From: Rhodococcus sp. SMB37
GTDB taxonomy: Bacteria; Actinomycetota; Actinomycetes; Mycobacteriales; Mycobacteriaceae
Direction of reading: 5' to 3'
Assembly: GCF_004345605.1 (NCBI RefSeq)
Contig: NZ_SLVY01000019.1
Location: 62,001-126,000, forward strand
Length of the DNA: 64,000 nt
Shown here: positions 24,699 to 35,180 of the stretch, piece after piece
Position numbering within the stretch: the stretch's first letter is position 1
Layout: each line of letters opens with the position of its first letter
Translations under genes and position numbers: made by a program
The notes under the pieces: model-generated
What the model saw: the letters and a program-made list of their open reading frames with translations, nothing else
What the model was told of the DNA's origin: nothing
The model's database searches: none

Positions 24699-25625
24699 AT
24701 GGCATTTCCCGATACGGCACCCCTCGATCCCGCTGCCGCGAATCCCACAGCGTCGAGCGAAGCGCCTGTGCCCGAAGAATCTTCGGTGGAACGCATGCTG
24801 CGCATCTTCGATGTGACGCCGACCGGGGAGAACAGCTTCACCGGCGAGAGCGACGGCGGAGGGCGACGCGTCGTCGACGGCACTCAACTGCTCGCCCAAT
24901 CGATCGTTGCGGTGGCGAAACGATTTCCGGACAAGGAGATCCGATCTGCGCGAGCGATCTTCTCGCGCGCGGTCGATGCGGACGAGCCGGTCGATTTCGA
25001 CATCGATGTCGTTCACGCGGGACGCACCGTGGTCAGCGCGAACGTGGCCGTCTGCCAGAACGGCCGACGGCACGCGATGGTGTCGATTCTCGCGGACCTC
25101 CCCACCCCGGATGTGATCCGCCATCACGCACCACGGCCCGACGTCGCCCCGCCCGGCGAAGCACATCGGAACGAAATGCCCATGACCGGACGGGAGCTCA
25201 GGGTCGTCGATGTCGTCGACGTCCGCAGCCCCGAGGAGGTCGGGCCGCCCGAACTCCATGCCTGGCTGCATTACGACCCGATCCCGACGCGTACCGACCT
25301 GGCCAAGGCGCTCATTGCACACTTCACCGGGCACCTGTCGGTCTCCGCGACCATGCGGGCACACGACGGGGTCGGAACGAGCCAGGCACACCGGACGATA
25401 TCGACCGGGATCATGACGGTGTCGGTCGCGTTCCACGAGCCCGTCCGATGGGACGGATGGCTGCTCTACTCGCACGAAAGCACGCAGGTGGGAGCCGGGA
25501 TGTCGTACGTGCGAGGACAGGTGCACACCGAAAGCGGGGAACTGCTCGCCTCGTTCACCCAGGAAGCGATGATCCGGCCGTTGCAGGCCGACCATTCCGC
25601 GATACCCGCAAGCGCGCGGTTGTGA
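24699..25625 (+). CDS. Acyl-CoA thioesterase II (TesB)-like, double hotdog
   Basis: 308 residues. The first hotdog (about 30-145) contains 'RRVVDGTQLLAQSIVAVAKRFPDKEIRSARAIFSR', the TesB pattern; the second (about 185-300) contains 'VSVAFHEPVRWDGWLLY' and ends 'LLASFTQEAMIR'. Hydrolyses medium/long acyl-CoA. ATG 24699 is preferred over the in-frame 24666 because AAGG lies 8 bases upstream and the first 11 residues are atypical. Confidence 0.75.
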   Translation: MAFPDTAPLDPAAANPTASSEAPVPEESSVERMLRIFDVTPTGENSFTGESDGGGRRVVDGTQLLAQSIVAVAKRFPDKEIRSARAIFSRAVDADEPVDFDIDVVHAGRTVVSANVAVCQNGRRHAMVSILADLPTPDVIRHHAPRPDVAPPGEAHRNEMPMTGRELRVVDVVDVRSPEEVGPPELHAWLHYDPIPTRTDLAKALIAHFTGHLSVSATMRAHDGVGTSQAHRTISTGIMTVSVAFHEPVRWDGWLLYSHESTQVGAGMSYVRGQVHTESGELLASFTQEAMIRPLQADHSAIPASARL

Positions 25626-25656
25626 GACCGCAGGAACACAGCACAGGAGAGTGCCG

Positions 25657-26076
25657 ATGAGTGTGCACGACGCCGAGCCACGCCCTCAGAGCAGCATGGG
25701 CTTCGCGGCCAGGCCGGACTACCGGGTCGATATCCATGCCCGTCGCAACGTTGTCCGCGCGACCCTGGGCGGGGTGCTCCTTGCCGAGACCACAGCTTCC
25801 CTGCTGGTCGACGAGCAGGACCACGGCCTGGTGTTCTACTTCCCACGCGCGGACGTCGCGGTGGAGCTGACACCGGCCGCGGACGCCGGGTCGCGGTGCC
25901 CGTTCAAGGGCGAGGCCACGTATTGGCGTTTCGACGGGGACGGCGAGCAGCCGCTGTGCTGGAGCTATGAGGAGCCGTGGGAGCAGGTCGCCCGGATACG
26001 CGGCTTCGTGGCGTTCTACCAGGACACCGTAACCGTGAGTGTGGGGCAGGCCCATCCTGCGGTGTCGGGGCGCTGA
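25657..26076 (+). CDS. DUF427 domain protein
   Basis: 139 residues; ATG 25657 sits 7 bases after AGGAG. '[21 protein letters not shown]', 'YFPRADV', '[10 protein letters not shown]' and '[21 protein letters not shown]' are the complete DUF427 pattern. Compact beta-rich protein of unknown biochemical role. 31 bases after the thioesterase gene, probably co-transcribed. Confidence 0.85.
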   Translation: MSVHDAEPRPQSSMGFAARPDYRVDIHARRNVVRATLGGVLLAETTASLLVDEQDHGLVFYFPRADVAVELTPAADAGSRCPFKGEATYWRFDGDGEQPLCWSYEEPWEQVARIRGFVAFYQDTVTVSVGQAHPAVSGR

Positions 26077-26104
26077 GCTCAGCAGCGAGTGCGAAGATGC
26101 TGGT

Positions 26105-27412
26105 ATGCCTTCGATCACGCATGCCGATGCCCAGGGTCTGTGTAATTTCGTCGACCTGTCGCCCTCACCGTTCCATGTGTGCGCGACCGTTGCGGCCACG
26201 CTGACCGACAACGGGTTCACCGAACTCGACGAGACCACCGGCTGGCCGGCCGATCCGGGCAGGTACTACGTGATCCGAGGTGGCTCGCTCATCGCGTGGA
26301 GCACCGAAGGTGACGACACGAGTCCGGCCCGGCCGTTCCGCATCGTCGGGGGACACACCGACAGCCCGAATCTGCGGGTCAAGCAGCACCCGGATCTCGC
26401 GTCGGCGGGGTGGCAGCTCGTCGGTCTCGAACCGTACGGCGGGGCGTGGCTCAATTCGTGGCTCGACCGGGACCTCGGGGTATCCGGACGGTTCACTGTC
26501 CGTTCCGGGCACACCACAGAGGACGTGCTCGTGCGAGTCGACAAGCCCGTGCTGCGCGTGCCGCAGCTCGCGATCCACCTGTCGGAGGACAGGAAGGGCG
26601 TGCAACTCGACCCGCAGCGCCACGTCAACGGTGTGTGGGGGATCGGCCGCGAACCGCGGTCGTTCATCGAGTACCTCGCGGAGCAGACGGGTATCGACGC
26701 CTCTGCGGTCCTCGGCTGGGAGCTCATGACCCACGACCTCGCGCCGAGTTCGCTCGTCGGCGCCGAGGGAGATCTCGTCAGCGCACCGCGACTGGACAAC
26801 CAGGCCACGTGTTATGCGGGCCAACAGGCGCTTCTCGCCGCAACCGGGCACGTCGCCGAGCACGCGGGGCCGATGCCGGTGCTGGCCCTGTTCGACCATG
26901 AAGAAGTCGGCAGTATGTCCGACCGCGGGGCGTTCTCCGATCTGCTCAACACCGTCCTGGAGCGCATCGTGTTGGTGCGCGGCGGTGGGCGCGACGAGTT
27001 CCTCCGCGCTCTGGCGGGGTCGATCGTCGCGTCCGGCGACATGGCCCACGCGACGCATCCGAACTATCCGGACCGGCACGAACCCGCTCACCGGATCGCG
27101 GTGGGAGGCGGTCCGGTCCTCAAGGTCAACCAGAATCTGCGGTACGCGACGGACGCGGAGGGTGCCGGTGCATTCGCCCTCGCCTGCGAGCAGGCCGGTG
27201 TCCCCCTGCAGCGGTACGTCCACCGGGCGGATCTGCCGTGCGGTTCGACGATCGGTCCGATCACCGCGTCCCGGACCGGCCTGACCACCGTCGACGTCGG
27301 GGCGCCGCAGCTTGCGATGCATTCGTCGCGGGAGTTGATGGGTGCTGCGGATGTGACGACGTATGCGGATGCGCTTGCCGCGTTTCTCACACCGCGCTTG
27401 TCGCATTCCTGA
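26105..27412 (+). CDS. M18 family aspartyl aminopeptidase
   Basis: 435 residues. Zinc ligands visible in '[14 protein letters not shown]', '[13 protein letters not shown]', '[16 protein letters not shown]' and '[11 protein letters not shown]'. Removes N-terminal acidic residues from peptides; orthologous by context to the M. tuberculosis gene called pepC (Rv0800). ATG 26105. Confidence 0.92.
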   Translation: MPSITHADAQGLCNFVDLSPSPFHVCATVAATLTDNGFTELDETTGWPADPGRYYVIRGGSLIAWSTEGDDTSPARPFRIVGGHTDSPNLRVKQHPDLASAGWQLVGLEPYGGAWLNSWLDRDLGVSGRFTVRSGHTTEDVLVRVDKPVLRVPQLAIHLSEDRKGVQLDPQRHVNGVWGIGREPRSFIEYLAEQTGIDASAVLGWELMTHDLAPSSLVGAEGDLVSAPRLDNQATCYAGQQALLAATGHVAEHAGPMPVLALFDHEEVGSMSDRGAFSDLLNTVLERIVLVRGGGRDEFLRALAGSIVASGDMAHATHPNYPDRHEPAHRIAVGGGPVLKVNQNLRYATDAEGAGAFALACEQAGVPLQRYVHRADLPCGSTIGPITASRTGLTTVDVGAPQLAMHSSRELMGAADVTTYADALAAFLTPRLSHS

Positions 27413-27477
27413 GACCGGCGCGCCGGCCGATGCGAGACTGAGGTCGTCCAGTCCGGTTCGCGATCGGGGGTGTCGAG

Positions 27478-28173
27478 GTGAGTGTTCCGTCCTTCCCCGA
27501 TCACCTGCTGAGCCTCGACGAGTGGGCGCGGCTCCCCGAGTACGACCGCTTCCACGTGGAGCTCTGCGAGGGCGTTCTGGTCGCGTCGCCGCGACCCGGG
27601 TCGGCGCACAACCACGCGGCGCTTGCGCTGGCGTTGCAGCTCGACGACCAGCTCCCCGGCAATCTGTGTGTGCTCGGTGGGGTGGAGGTCCTGGTGATGC
27701 CGGAGCCGCTCACGGTGCGCGTGCCCGATGCCATTGTGGTCGATAGGGCTCTCGTCGATGCGGATCCCGATCGAGCTCCGTCCTCCGAGGTGCGGCTGGT
27801 GCTCGAGGTCACCGTCGACGGCACCGCCCGCACCGACCGCGTCACGAAGTTCTCGGAGTATGCGGAGGCCGGGATTCCGCAATACTGGATCGTCGATCTC
27901 ACCGGTCCGCCAGTGATTGCGGTGTTCACACTCGACTCCGGTTGGTATCGGTACGACGGTGAACACAGCGGCGCACCGACGCTGACCGCAGCGGGGAACG
28001 AGGTCACCGTGGACCTCCGCGGACTCGCCGAACAGGGCGCTTCCGCACCTGCCGATCAGAGGGCTGCTGCACCTGCCGGACGCAGTGGGAACGGGCCTCC
28101 GGACAATGGCCGTGCAGTGGCCGCAGACACTGCCACGGCACCGGAAGCGCCGGAGGGGCCCACCCCCCGATAG
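27478..28173 (+). CDS. Uma2-family (DUF820) putative endonuclease-fold protein
   Basis: 231 residues. '[24 protein letters not shown]', '[10 protein letters not shown]', '[35 protein letters not shown]' form the PD-(D/E)xK core of Uma2 proteins. C-terminal ~45 residues are Ala/Pro/Gly-rich and disordered. Function in vivo unknown; such proteins are usually scattered or mobile-associated, so its place directly before purL is odd. GTG 27478 has GAGG immediately before it, so the start is uncertain by a few codons. Confidence 0.7.
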   Translation: MSVPSFPDHLLSLDEWARLPEYDRFHVELCEGVLVASPRPGSAHNHAALALALQLDDQLPGNLCVLGGVEVLVMPEPLTVRVPDAIVVDRALVDADPDRAPSSEVRLVLEVTVDGTARTDRVTKFSEYAEAGIPQYWIVDLTGPPVIAVFTLDSGWYRYDGEHSGAPTLTAAGNEVTVDLRGLAEQGASAPADQRAAAPAGRSGNGPPDNGRAVAADTATAPEAPEGPTPR

Positions 28174-28240
28174 ACTGACTCCCGGCAGTGCCCGCCCGGC
28201 CTGCTGTTTTCGATCCCAGAGTGAAGGGACCCGACGCCCA

Positions 28241-30523
28241 GTGTCATCGCACGTGGATACCGTCACCCACGCCGCCGAAACCCCCGATGTCGCTCAGCCC
28301 TATCGGGAGCTGGGGCTGAAGGAAGACGAGTACACCCGCATCACGGAGATCCTGGGGCGCCGCCCCACGGACGCCGAGTTGGCGATGTACTCGGTGATGT
28401 GGTCCGAACACTGCTCGTACAAATCGTCGAAGGTGCACCTGAAGTACTTCGGTGAGACCACCACCGACGAGATGCGTTCGTCGATGCTTGCCGGCATCGG
28501 TGAGAACGCCGGCGTCGTCGACATCGGCGACGGCTGGGCCGTCACCTTCAAAGTCGAATCCCACAACCACCCCTCCTACGTCGAGCCCTACCAGGGTGCG
28601 GCGACGGGTGTCGGCGGCATCGTCCGCGACATCATGGCGATGGGTGCACGCCCGATCGCGGTGATGGACCAGCTGCGCTTCGGCGCGGCCGACCACCCCG
28701 ACACGCGGCGTGTCGTCGACGGTGTCGTGCGTGGCGTCGGCGGTTATGGAAACTCCCTCGGCCTGCCCAATGTGGGCGGCGAGACCGTGTTCGACTCGTC
28801 CTACCAGGGCAACCCGCTCGTCAACGCCCTGTGCGCCGGCGCGATGCGCGTCGAGGATCTGCACCTGGCGTTCGCGTCCGGCACCGGTAACCGGATCATC
28901 CTGTTCGGTGCCCGCACCGGCCTCGACGGCATCGGTGGCGTATCCGTTCTCGCGTCCGAGACCTTCGACGACAGCGAGGGCGGGGGCCGCCCGAAGAAGT
29001 TGCCGAGCGTTCAGGTCGGCGACCCGTTCACCGAGAAGGTGCTCATCGAGTGCTGCCTCGACCTCTACCGCGAGAAGCTCGTCGTCGGGATCCAGGATCT
29101 CGGCGGTGCCGGGCTGTCCTGCGCGACGTCCGAGCTCGCCGCTGCCGGTGACGGCGGCATGCACATCAACCTCGAGCGTGTTCCGACGCGCGCGACGGGC
29201 ATGACCCCGGCCGAGGTGCTCTCCTCGGAGTCGCAGGAGCGCATGTGCGCGGTCGTGGCGCCCGAGAACGTCGACGCGTTCATGGCCGTGTGCAAGAAGT
29301 GGGATGTGCTCGCCACCGACATCGGTGAGGTCACCGACGGTGAGCGTCTCGTCATCACGTGGCACGGCGAGACCGTCGTCGACGTGCCGCCGCGCACGGT
29401 CGCGCACGAGGGCCCGGTCTACGAGCGTCCCGTGCAGCGCCCCGACACCCAGGACGCGCTCATCGCCGACACCACCGCGAAGCTGAAGCGTCCCGAAACG
29501 GACGACGAACTGAAGGCCACGCTGCTGAAGCTGCTCGCGTCGCCGGCGCTGTGTAGCCGCAAGTGGATCACCGAGCAGTACGACCGGTACGTGCGTGGCA
29601 ACACTGTCCTCGCCGAGCACGCCGACGCCGGCGTGGTCCGTATCGACGAGGAGACCGGTCGCGGTATCGCGCTGGCGACCGATGCGTCGGGCCGCTACAC
29701 GCAACTCGACCCGTACGCAGGGGCGCAGCTCGCGCTCGCCGAGGCATACCGCAACGTCGCCACCACCGGTGCTACGCCGAAGGCCGTGTCCAACTGCCTG
29801 AACTTCGGGTCGCCGGAGGATCCGGGCGTGATGTGGCAGTTCCAGCAGGCCGTGCGTGGCCTCGCCGACGGCTGCGCGCAGCTGGGTATCCCGGTCACGG
29901 GCGGCAACGTCAGCTTCTACAACCAGACCGGTTCCACACCGATCCTGCCGACGCCCGTCGTCGCGGTCCTCGGTGTGATCGACGATGTGCACCGACGCAT
30001 CCCCACCGGCCTCGGACTCGAGCCCGGCGAGACGCTGATCCTGCTGGGGGAGACCCGCGACGAGTTCGACGGATCCATCTGGGCGCAGGTGGAGCACGAC
30101 CACCTCGGCGGTGTGCCGCCGAAGGTCGACCTCGAGCGCGAGCGTCTGCTGTCGGAGATCCTCCTCGCCGGGTCGCGTGACGGACTGATCTCCGCCGCCC
30201 ACGACCTGTCCGAGGGCGGGCTCGCCCAGGCTGTCGTCGAAGCCGCACTCGCGGGAGAGACGGGATGCCGGATTCTGCTGCCCGAGGATGCGGATCCGTT
30301 CGTGACGCTGTTCTCGGAATCCGCGGGCCGGGTGCTCGTCGCCGTCCCACGTACCGAGGAGTCCCGGTTCACCGGTATGTGCACGGCGCGCAACCTGCCG
30401 TGGGTCCGGATCGGCGTCGTCGACGAGGGATCGGACTCGGTCGAAGTCCAGGGGCACTTCTCCGTGCCCATGAGCGAACTCCGCGAGGTCTACGAAGGCA
30501 CCTTGCCGGCGCTGTTCGGGTAA
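28241..30523 (+). CDS. purL: Phosphoribosylformylglycinamidine synthase subunit PurL
   Basis: 760 residues, the short PurL that requires PurS and PurQ. '[20 protein letters not shown]', '[26 protein letters not shown]', '[12 protein letters not shown]'-like loop, and the duplicated '[19 protein letters not shown]' motif. Converts FGAR to FGAM with ATP and ammonia. GTG 28241 chosen as upstream frame is non-homologous; AAGGGA lies upstream. The next gene begins 4 bases after the stop. Confidence 0.96.
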   Translation: MSSHVDTVTHAAETPDVAQPYRELGLKEDEYTRITEILGRRPTDAELAMYSVMWSEHCSYKSSKVHLKYFGETTTDEMRSSMLAGIGENAGVVDIGDGWAVTFKVESHNHPSYVEPYQGAATGVGGIVRDIMAMGARPIAVMDQLRFGAADHPDTRRVVDGVVRGVGGYGNSLGLPNVGGETVFDSSYQGNPLVNALCAGAMRVEDLHLAFASGTGNRIILFGARTGLDGIGGVSVLASETFDDSEGGGRPKKLPSVQVGDPFTEKVLIECCLDLYREKLVVGIQDLGGAGLSCATSELAAAGDGGMHINLERVPTRATGMTPAEVLSSESQERMCAVVAPENVDAFMAVCKKWDVLATDIGEVTDGERLVITWHGETVVDVPPRTVAHEGPVYERPVQRPDTQDALIADTTAKLKRPETDDELKATLLKLLASPALCSRKWITEQYDRYVRGNTVLAEHADAGVVRIDEETGRGIALATDASGRYTQLDPYAGAQLALAEAYRNVATTGATPKAVSNCLNFGSPEDPGVMWQFQQAVRGLADGCAQLGIPVTGGNVSFYNQTGSTPILPTPVVAVLGVIDDVHRRIPTGLGLEPGETLILLGETRDEFDGSIWAQVEHDHLGGVPPKVDLERERLLSEILLAGSRDGLISAAHDLSEGGLAQAVVEAALAGETGCRILLPEDADPFVTLFSESAGRVLVAVPRTEESRFTGMCTARNLPWVRIGVVDEGSDSVEVQGHFSVPMSELREVYEGTLPALFG

Positions 30524-30527
30524 CCGA

Positions 30528-32303
30528 ATGGCGGCTGCCCAGGTCGACAGGCTGGCAGCGATAGAAGCCCGTCAGGGGCAGATCATCGCTGCAGTCACCG
30601 ATTTCGGTGAACGCCACCCCCTCACCGCTCGGGTGTTGGGGTGGCTCAGCCTCGATACGACCGGGATAGCATTCGCCGCTCTCTTCTTCTGCTGGTCACT
30701 GTCGCCGTCGCTGCTGCCGCGCGACTGGCTGTTCCAAGGCATCATCGGCGGGATCAACGCCGCGATCGGGTACGGGCTGGGCTGCGTCGTGGGCTGGGCC
30801 GTCACCCGATTCGTGCTCAGGGGCAGATCGTGGTGGCCTCTGCCGTTGCCCGTCGAACGAGCGATCATGGTGGCGGTGCCCGTCGCCGGAGTTCTCGCTG
30901 CGCTGGTCGCGCTCGTGCTCGCAGCCGGTCAGCAACGGCAGCTTGCCGCACTCATGAATGCCGAGGGCACCACGACGTCCGGCTACCTGCGAACATGCCT
31001 GCTGAGCCTGGCCGTTGCCGCGCTGTTGATCTCGCTGTGGCGCGGACTGCGTGACATCGGCCGCTGGATCGCCGGGCAACTCATTCGCCGCACACGGATG
31101 CCGGTGGGCCTCGCGCGAACCCTCGCGGTGATGCTGGTCGTACTCGCAACCTTCATGCTCATCGACGGTGTGCTTCTTCGTGTCGCCTACGCGATCACGA
31201 ACTCGGCATTCAGCCTCCAGGACGACACCACCCGGCCAGGTGCGCTACAGCCGCTGGACCCTTCGAAATCCGGAAGCCCCGAATCCTTCGCGCCGTGGGA
31301 GACCCTGGGTTTCGAGGGCCGGAACTTCGTGTCGCGGGGGCTGGACGCCGACGAACTCACCGCGATCAACGGCGAGCCCGCGCAGGAGCCGATTCGCGTC
31401 TACGTCGGGCTCGGCACTGCCGAAACACCCGAGGAACGTGTGGATCTCGTCGTCGACGAGCTCGAGCGGACCGGCGCGTTCGACCGCTCCGTGCTGGCGC
31501 TCATCCCCACGACGGGGACCGGCTGGGTCAATCCCACGGCCGCGCAGGCGATGGAACTCGTGCACAACGGCGATGTCGCGATGGTCGCGTGGCAGTACTC
31601 GTTCCTGCCGAGCTGGATCTCGTTCCTCGCCGACAAGGAGAAGGCCGCGGCTGCGGGCGAGATGTTGATCGACCGCGTGCACCAGCGGTGGCTCGAGCTC
31701 CCCGAGGACCAGCGACCCGAACTGTTCGTCTACGGCGAGAGCCTCGGAACCCAGTCGGGTGAGGGTGCTTTCGACAGTCTTGCCGACATCCGGGAGACGG
31801 TCGACGGTGTGCTGTGGGTCGGACCGCCGAATTCGAATCGGCTGTGGGGTCAGCTCGTCGAGCGCCGAGATCCGGGCAGTACCGAGGTCGAGCCGGTGTA
31901 TGCCGATGGTCTCGTCGTACGGTTCGCGGACAGTCGGCAGGAGATCGGTGTTCCCGACACTCCGTGGTTGTCGCCACGTGTGCTGTACATCCAGCACGCG
32001 TCGGATCCCGTTGTGTGGTGGTCGCCGGAACTGCTGTTCACACGGCCCGATTGGTTGTCGGAGCCGCCGGGGCCGGACCGGCTGCCGCAGATGCGGTGGT
32101 TCCCGTTCGTCACGTTCTGGCAGGTCTCCGCCGATCTGACGAATGCAGCGGGGGTGCCGGACGGGCACGGGCACAACTACGGCACCACCGTGCTCGACGG
32201 ATGGGTGGCGGTGACGCAACCCGAAGGGTGGACCGACACCGACACGGAACGGGTCCGGATCGCGTTGGAGGCGCTGCGCAAGACCCAGGGGCCGGAGAAG
32301 TGA
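30528..32303 (+). CDS. Membrane-anchored alpha/beta hydrolase (Abhydrolase_9 type)
   Basis: 591 residues. About residues 40-235 hold five or six membrane segments; the remainder is an extracytoplasmic alpha/beta hydrolase with nucleophile motif 'VYGESLGTQSGEGAF' and 'GHGHNYG' near the end. This combination (Abhydrolase_9 with its membrane N-domain) is typical of actinobacteria; substrate unknown, lipid or envelope ester likely. Coupled by GTGA to the CPBP protease gene. Confidence 0.8.
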   Translation: MAAAQVDRLAAIEARQGQIIAAVTDFGERHPLTARVLGWLSLDTTGIAFAALFFCWSLSPSLLPRDWLFQGIIGGINAAIGYGLGCVVGWAVTRFVLRGRSWWPLPLPVERAIMVAVPVAGVLAALVALVLAAGQQRQLAALMNAEGTTTSGYLRTCLLSLAVAALLISLWRGLRDIGRWIAGQLIRRTRMPVGLARTLAVMLVVLATFMLIDGVLLRVAYAITNSAFSLQDDTTRPGALQPLDPSKSGSPESFAPWETLGFEGRNFVSRGLDADELTAINGEPAQEPIRVYVGLGTAETPEERVDLVVDELERTGAFDRSVLALIPTTGTGWVNPTAAQAMELVHNGDVAMVAWQYSFLPSWISFLADKEKAAAAGEMLIDRVHQRWLELPEDQRPELFVYGESLGTQSGEGAFDSLADIRETVDGVLWVGPPNSNRLWGQLVERRDPGSTEVEPVYADGLVVRFADSRQEIGVPDTPWLSPRVLYIQHASDPVVWWSPELLFTRPDWLSEPPGPDRLPQMRWFPFVTFWQVSADLTNAAGVPDGHGHNYGTTVLDGWVAVTQPEGWTDTDTERVRIALEALRKTQGPEK

Positions 32304-32938
32304 GGGTCGGGTCGTGGCGCGGACCGGTCGCCGCGGCCGCTGCGGTCGCGCTCGGTGCGGTTCTTCCCGCAGCCCCCGTCGGTCCGCGTGGCCGCGCGCT
32401 GCTCGCCGTCGGCGCCGGGATCGGCGCCGTGGCGCTGACCCGCGCGTCGGGTCTCGATCGACACGCTTTGGGCCTCGATGTGTCGCGGTTGCGTGCCGGT
32501 CTGCGCTGGGGGGCGGTTGCGGCGGGCACGATCGGGGCCGGCTACGTCGTCGCGCTGGCCGTTCCGGCGCTGCGCGCCCACTTCGTCGATGGCGACCGAG
32601 GCCGGCGCGAGGATTTCTACGAATGGATCGGACTGCACATTCCGGTCGGCACCGTCCTCGCCGAGGAACTGCTCTTCCGCGGTGCGTTGACGGCCCTCGT
32701 CGGGCCCCTTCCGCAGGCGGTGGCCTTCGGACTGTGGCATGTGCGTCCTGCGATCGTGGCCGGCGACAACATTGCGACCACAGTGGCCGTCACAGGCTTG
32801 TCGGGCCTGGCATTCGCCTGGTTGCGCAGGGGAAGCGGCAGCGTGCTCGCTCCGGCCCTGGCTCATCTCGCGGTCAACGTCGGGGGAGCGATCGCGGTAC
32901 GGGTTGCTACGGCCCGGACCGCGTCCGAACGGGTGTAG
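32300..32938 (+). CDS. CPBP family intramembrane metalloprotease (CAAX-like)
   Basis: 212 residues, several membrane segments. Active-site motifs 'AEELLFRGAL' (EExxxR), 'FGLWHVRP' (H) and 'LAHLAVN' (H) are all present. GTG start overlaps the preceding stop by 4 bases. Bacterial relatives act in protein maturation or immunity to peptides; here the target is unknown. Confidence 0.85.
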   Translation: MRVGSWRGPVAAAAAVALGAVLPAAPVGPRGRALLAVGAGIGAVALTRASGLDRHALGLDVSRLRAGLRWGAVAAGTIGAGYVVALAVPALRAHFVDGDRGRREDFYEWIGLHIPVGTVLAEELLFRGALTALVGPLPQAVAFGLWHVRPAIVAGDNIATTVAVTGLSGLAFAWLRRGSGSVLAPALAHLAVNVGGAIAVRVATARTASERV

Positions 32939-32961
32939 TCGGCGAATTACGCTGGGTTGCC

Positions 32962-33348
32962 ATGGCACCGCGCAAGACCGTCGATCCCGCTGAACTCCGT
33001 GCGGCCCTCCTCCGGGTCGGGCCGTGGGTGTCGGGCGGCAGTGACGAGAAACCCGCGAGGGCCGACCTCGCGGCGGCAGTGAGGCTCAGCGCACGGACGC
33101 TCGAGCAGATCGCGCCCGGTTCCAGTGTCGAGGTGCGGGTGCCACCGTTCGTGGCGGTGCAATGCATCGAAGGCCCCCGGCACACGCGTGGGACGCCCCC
33201 CAACGTCGTGGAGACGGACCCCCGTACGTGGCTGCGCCTCGTGGTGGGACTCGAGGTGTTCGACGATGTGGTCGATACCGGCGGCGTGGACGCGTCGGGC
33301 ACCCGTACGGGCGAAATCGCGCACTGGCTTCCCCTGCTGCGCCTCTGA
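32962..33348 (+). CDS. Sterol-carrier-family protein (Rv0807-like)
   Basis: 128 residues: 'LSARTLEQIAPGSSVEVRVPPFVAVQCIEGPRHTRGTPPNVVETDPRTWLRL' is the SCP2-like core used to bind lipids. Synteny with the conserved small gene before purF in mycobacteria supports the call. Exact ligand unknown. Confidence 0.75.
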   Translation: MAPRKTVDPAELRAALLRVGPWVSGGSDEKPARADLAAAVRLSARTLEQIAPGSSVEVRVPPFVAVQCIEGPRHTRGTPPNVVETDPRTWLRLVVGLEVFDDVVDTGGVDASGTRTGEIAHWLPLLRL

Positions 33349-33442
33349 TCCGGGAGCCCGTTCGGGCGTGTGGTCGGGGACGTCCCGGACGGCACGTAGA
33401 ATGAAGATGCCCCGATTTTGTCCAGCCCCAGGGAGCACCCCG

Positions 33443-35026
33443 GTGACCAGTGCCGATCTGTCGGTTCACACACGCAATCTTCTCGCCTCAGACGAACCCG
33501 AGAACGAGCCGCGCGAAGAGTGCGGAGTCTTCGGAGTGTGGGCTCCCGGCGAGGACGTGGCGAAACTCACGTATTACGGGTTGTACGCTCTTCAGCACCG
33601 AGGCCAAGAGGCCGCGGGCATCGCTGTCTCCGACGGTTCGCAGGTGCTCGTATTCAAGGATCTCGGCCTGGTGAGCCAGGTATTCGACGAGCAGACGCTC
33701 GCCGCGATGCCCGGCCACATCGCCGTCGGCCACTGCCGCTATTCGACGACGGGGTCGACGACATGGGAGAACGCGCAGCCGATCTTCCGCACGACCGCGG
33801 CCGGCACCGGCATCGCCCTCGGCCACAACGGCAACCTCGTCAACACTGCCGAACTTGCGCAGAAGGCTCGGGAGCTGGGCGCGCTCGACCAGAATCGTCC
33901 GGGCGCCGCGTCCTCCGATTCCGATCTCGTCGGTGCGCTCCTCGCCCATGCGGCGGCGGACAACACGATCGAGGGCGCCGCAATGAAGCTGCTGCCGACG
34001 CTTCGTGGCGCGTTCTGCCTGACGTTCATGGACGAACACACCCTCTACGCGGCTCGCGACCCCTGGGGCATTCGTCCGCTGTGCCTGGGCCGCCTCGATC
34101 GTGGCTGGGTGGTCGCCAGCGAAACCGCGGCGCTCGACATCGTCGGTGCGTCCTTCGTTCGCGACATCGAGCCCGGTGAGCTGCTCGCCATCGATTCCGA
34201 CGGTGTCCGGTCGTCCCGTTTCGCGGCGCCCGAGCCGAAGGGTTGCGTCTTCGAATACGTGTACCTGGCACGCCCCGACTCGACGATCGGTGGACGTTCG
34301 GTGCATGCGACCCGCGTCGAGATCGGCCGGCGCCTCGCGAAGGAACACCCGATCGACGCGGATCTCGTGATTCCGGTTCCCGAATCCGGCACTCCCGCTG
34401 CGGTCGGTTACGCCCAGGGCTCGGGCCTGCCGTACGGGCAGGGTCTGATGAAGAACGCCTACGTGGGCCGCACCTTCATCCAGCCGAGCCAGACGATCCG
34501 TCAGCTCGGTATTCGGCTCAAGCTGAATCCTCTGCGCGAGGTCATCCGCGGCAAGCGTCTCGTCGTCGTCGACGACTCGATCGTGCGTGGCAACACCCAG
34601 CGTGCACTGATCCGCATGCTGCGTGAGGCCGGTGCGCTCGAGATCCACGTCCGGATCGCGTCGGCCCCTGTGAAGTGGCCCTGCTTCTACGGCATCGACT
34701 TCGCGTCGCCCACCGAGCTCATCGCCAACGGTGGCGGTCACCGGGACACGAATGTCGACGAGCACGACTACGACGAGATGGTCGAGATGGTGCGCCGGTC
34801 GATCGGTGCCGACTCGCTCGGCTACATCTCGATCGACGGCATGATCGGCGCCACCGAGCAGCCGTCCTCGCGCCTGTGCGCGGCGTGCTTCGATGGGCAG
34901 TACCCGATTGCGCTGCCCACCGAGTACGCGATCGGCAAGAACGTCCTCGAAGGTGTCGTCGATGCGGAATCGGTCACTCCGACCGTCCTGGACAACGCCA
35001 ACGCGGATGTTCTGAGCCGCCCGTAG
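33443..35026 (+). CDS. purF: Amidophosphoribosyltransferase
   Basis: 527 residues. Cys27 (EECGVFG) becomes the N-terminal nucleophile after removal of a 26-residue propeptide; Ntn glutaminase to about 270, then a PRTase domain with 'RLVVVDDSIVRGNTQ'. Cysteines in 'PCFYGIDF' and 'RLCAACFDG' fit the Fe-S containing B. subtilis type. First committed step of purine synthesis. Start GTG 33443 has GGGAG upstream; the longer frame is spurious. Confidence 0.97.
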   Translation: MTSADLSVHTRNLLASDEPENEPREECGVFGVWAPGEDVAKLTYYGLYALQHRGQEAAGIAVSDGSQVLVFKDLGLVSQVFDEQTLAAMPGHIAVGHCRYSTTGSTTWENAQPIFRTTAAGTGIALGHNGNLVNTAELAQKARELGALDQNRPGAASSDSDLVGALLAHAAADNTIEGAAMKLLPTLRGAFCLTFMDEHTLYAARDPWGIRPLCLGRLDRGWVVASETAALDIVGASFVRDIEPGELLAIDSDGVRSSRFAAPEPKGCVFEYVYLARPDSTIGGRSVHATRVEIGRRLAKEHPIDADLVIPVPESGTPAAVGYAQGSGLPYGQGLMKNAYVGRTFIQPSQTIRQLGIRLKLNPLREVIRGKRLVVVDDSIVRGNTQRALIRMLREAGALEIHVRIASAPVKWPCFYGIDFASPTELIANGGGHRDTNVDEHDYDEMVEMVRRSIGADSLGYISIDGMIGATEQPSSRLCAACFDGQYPIALPTEYAIGKNVLEGVVDAESVTPTVLDNANADVLSRP

Positions 35027-35180
35027 ATCCGGTTCCGGTACCGTGAGTGCGCGGTCGGCTCTCTCGGGCCCGCTTTCGCATGCGTTCCGACGGACACCGA
35101 CCACCCTGCATTTCGGTCACGAACGTGCCGTCACGCAACCGACAACCCTATTCACAACTCGAAGCTGGAGCCGACAACCC

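Noticed and set aside
28244-30457. 737-codon open frame antisense to purL
   Set aside because: Mirror frame of a high-GC gene; no motifs and low-complexity Arg/Val/Asp-rich translation, while purL is complete.
33488-35104. 538-codon open frame antisense to purF
   Set aside because: GC-driven shadow; purF is intact.
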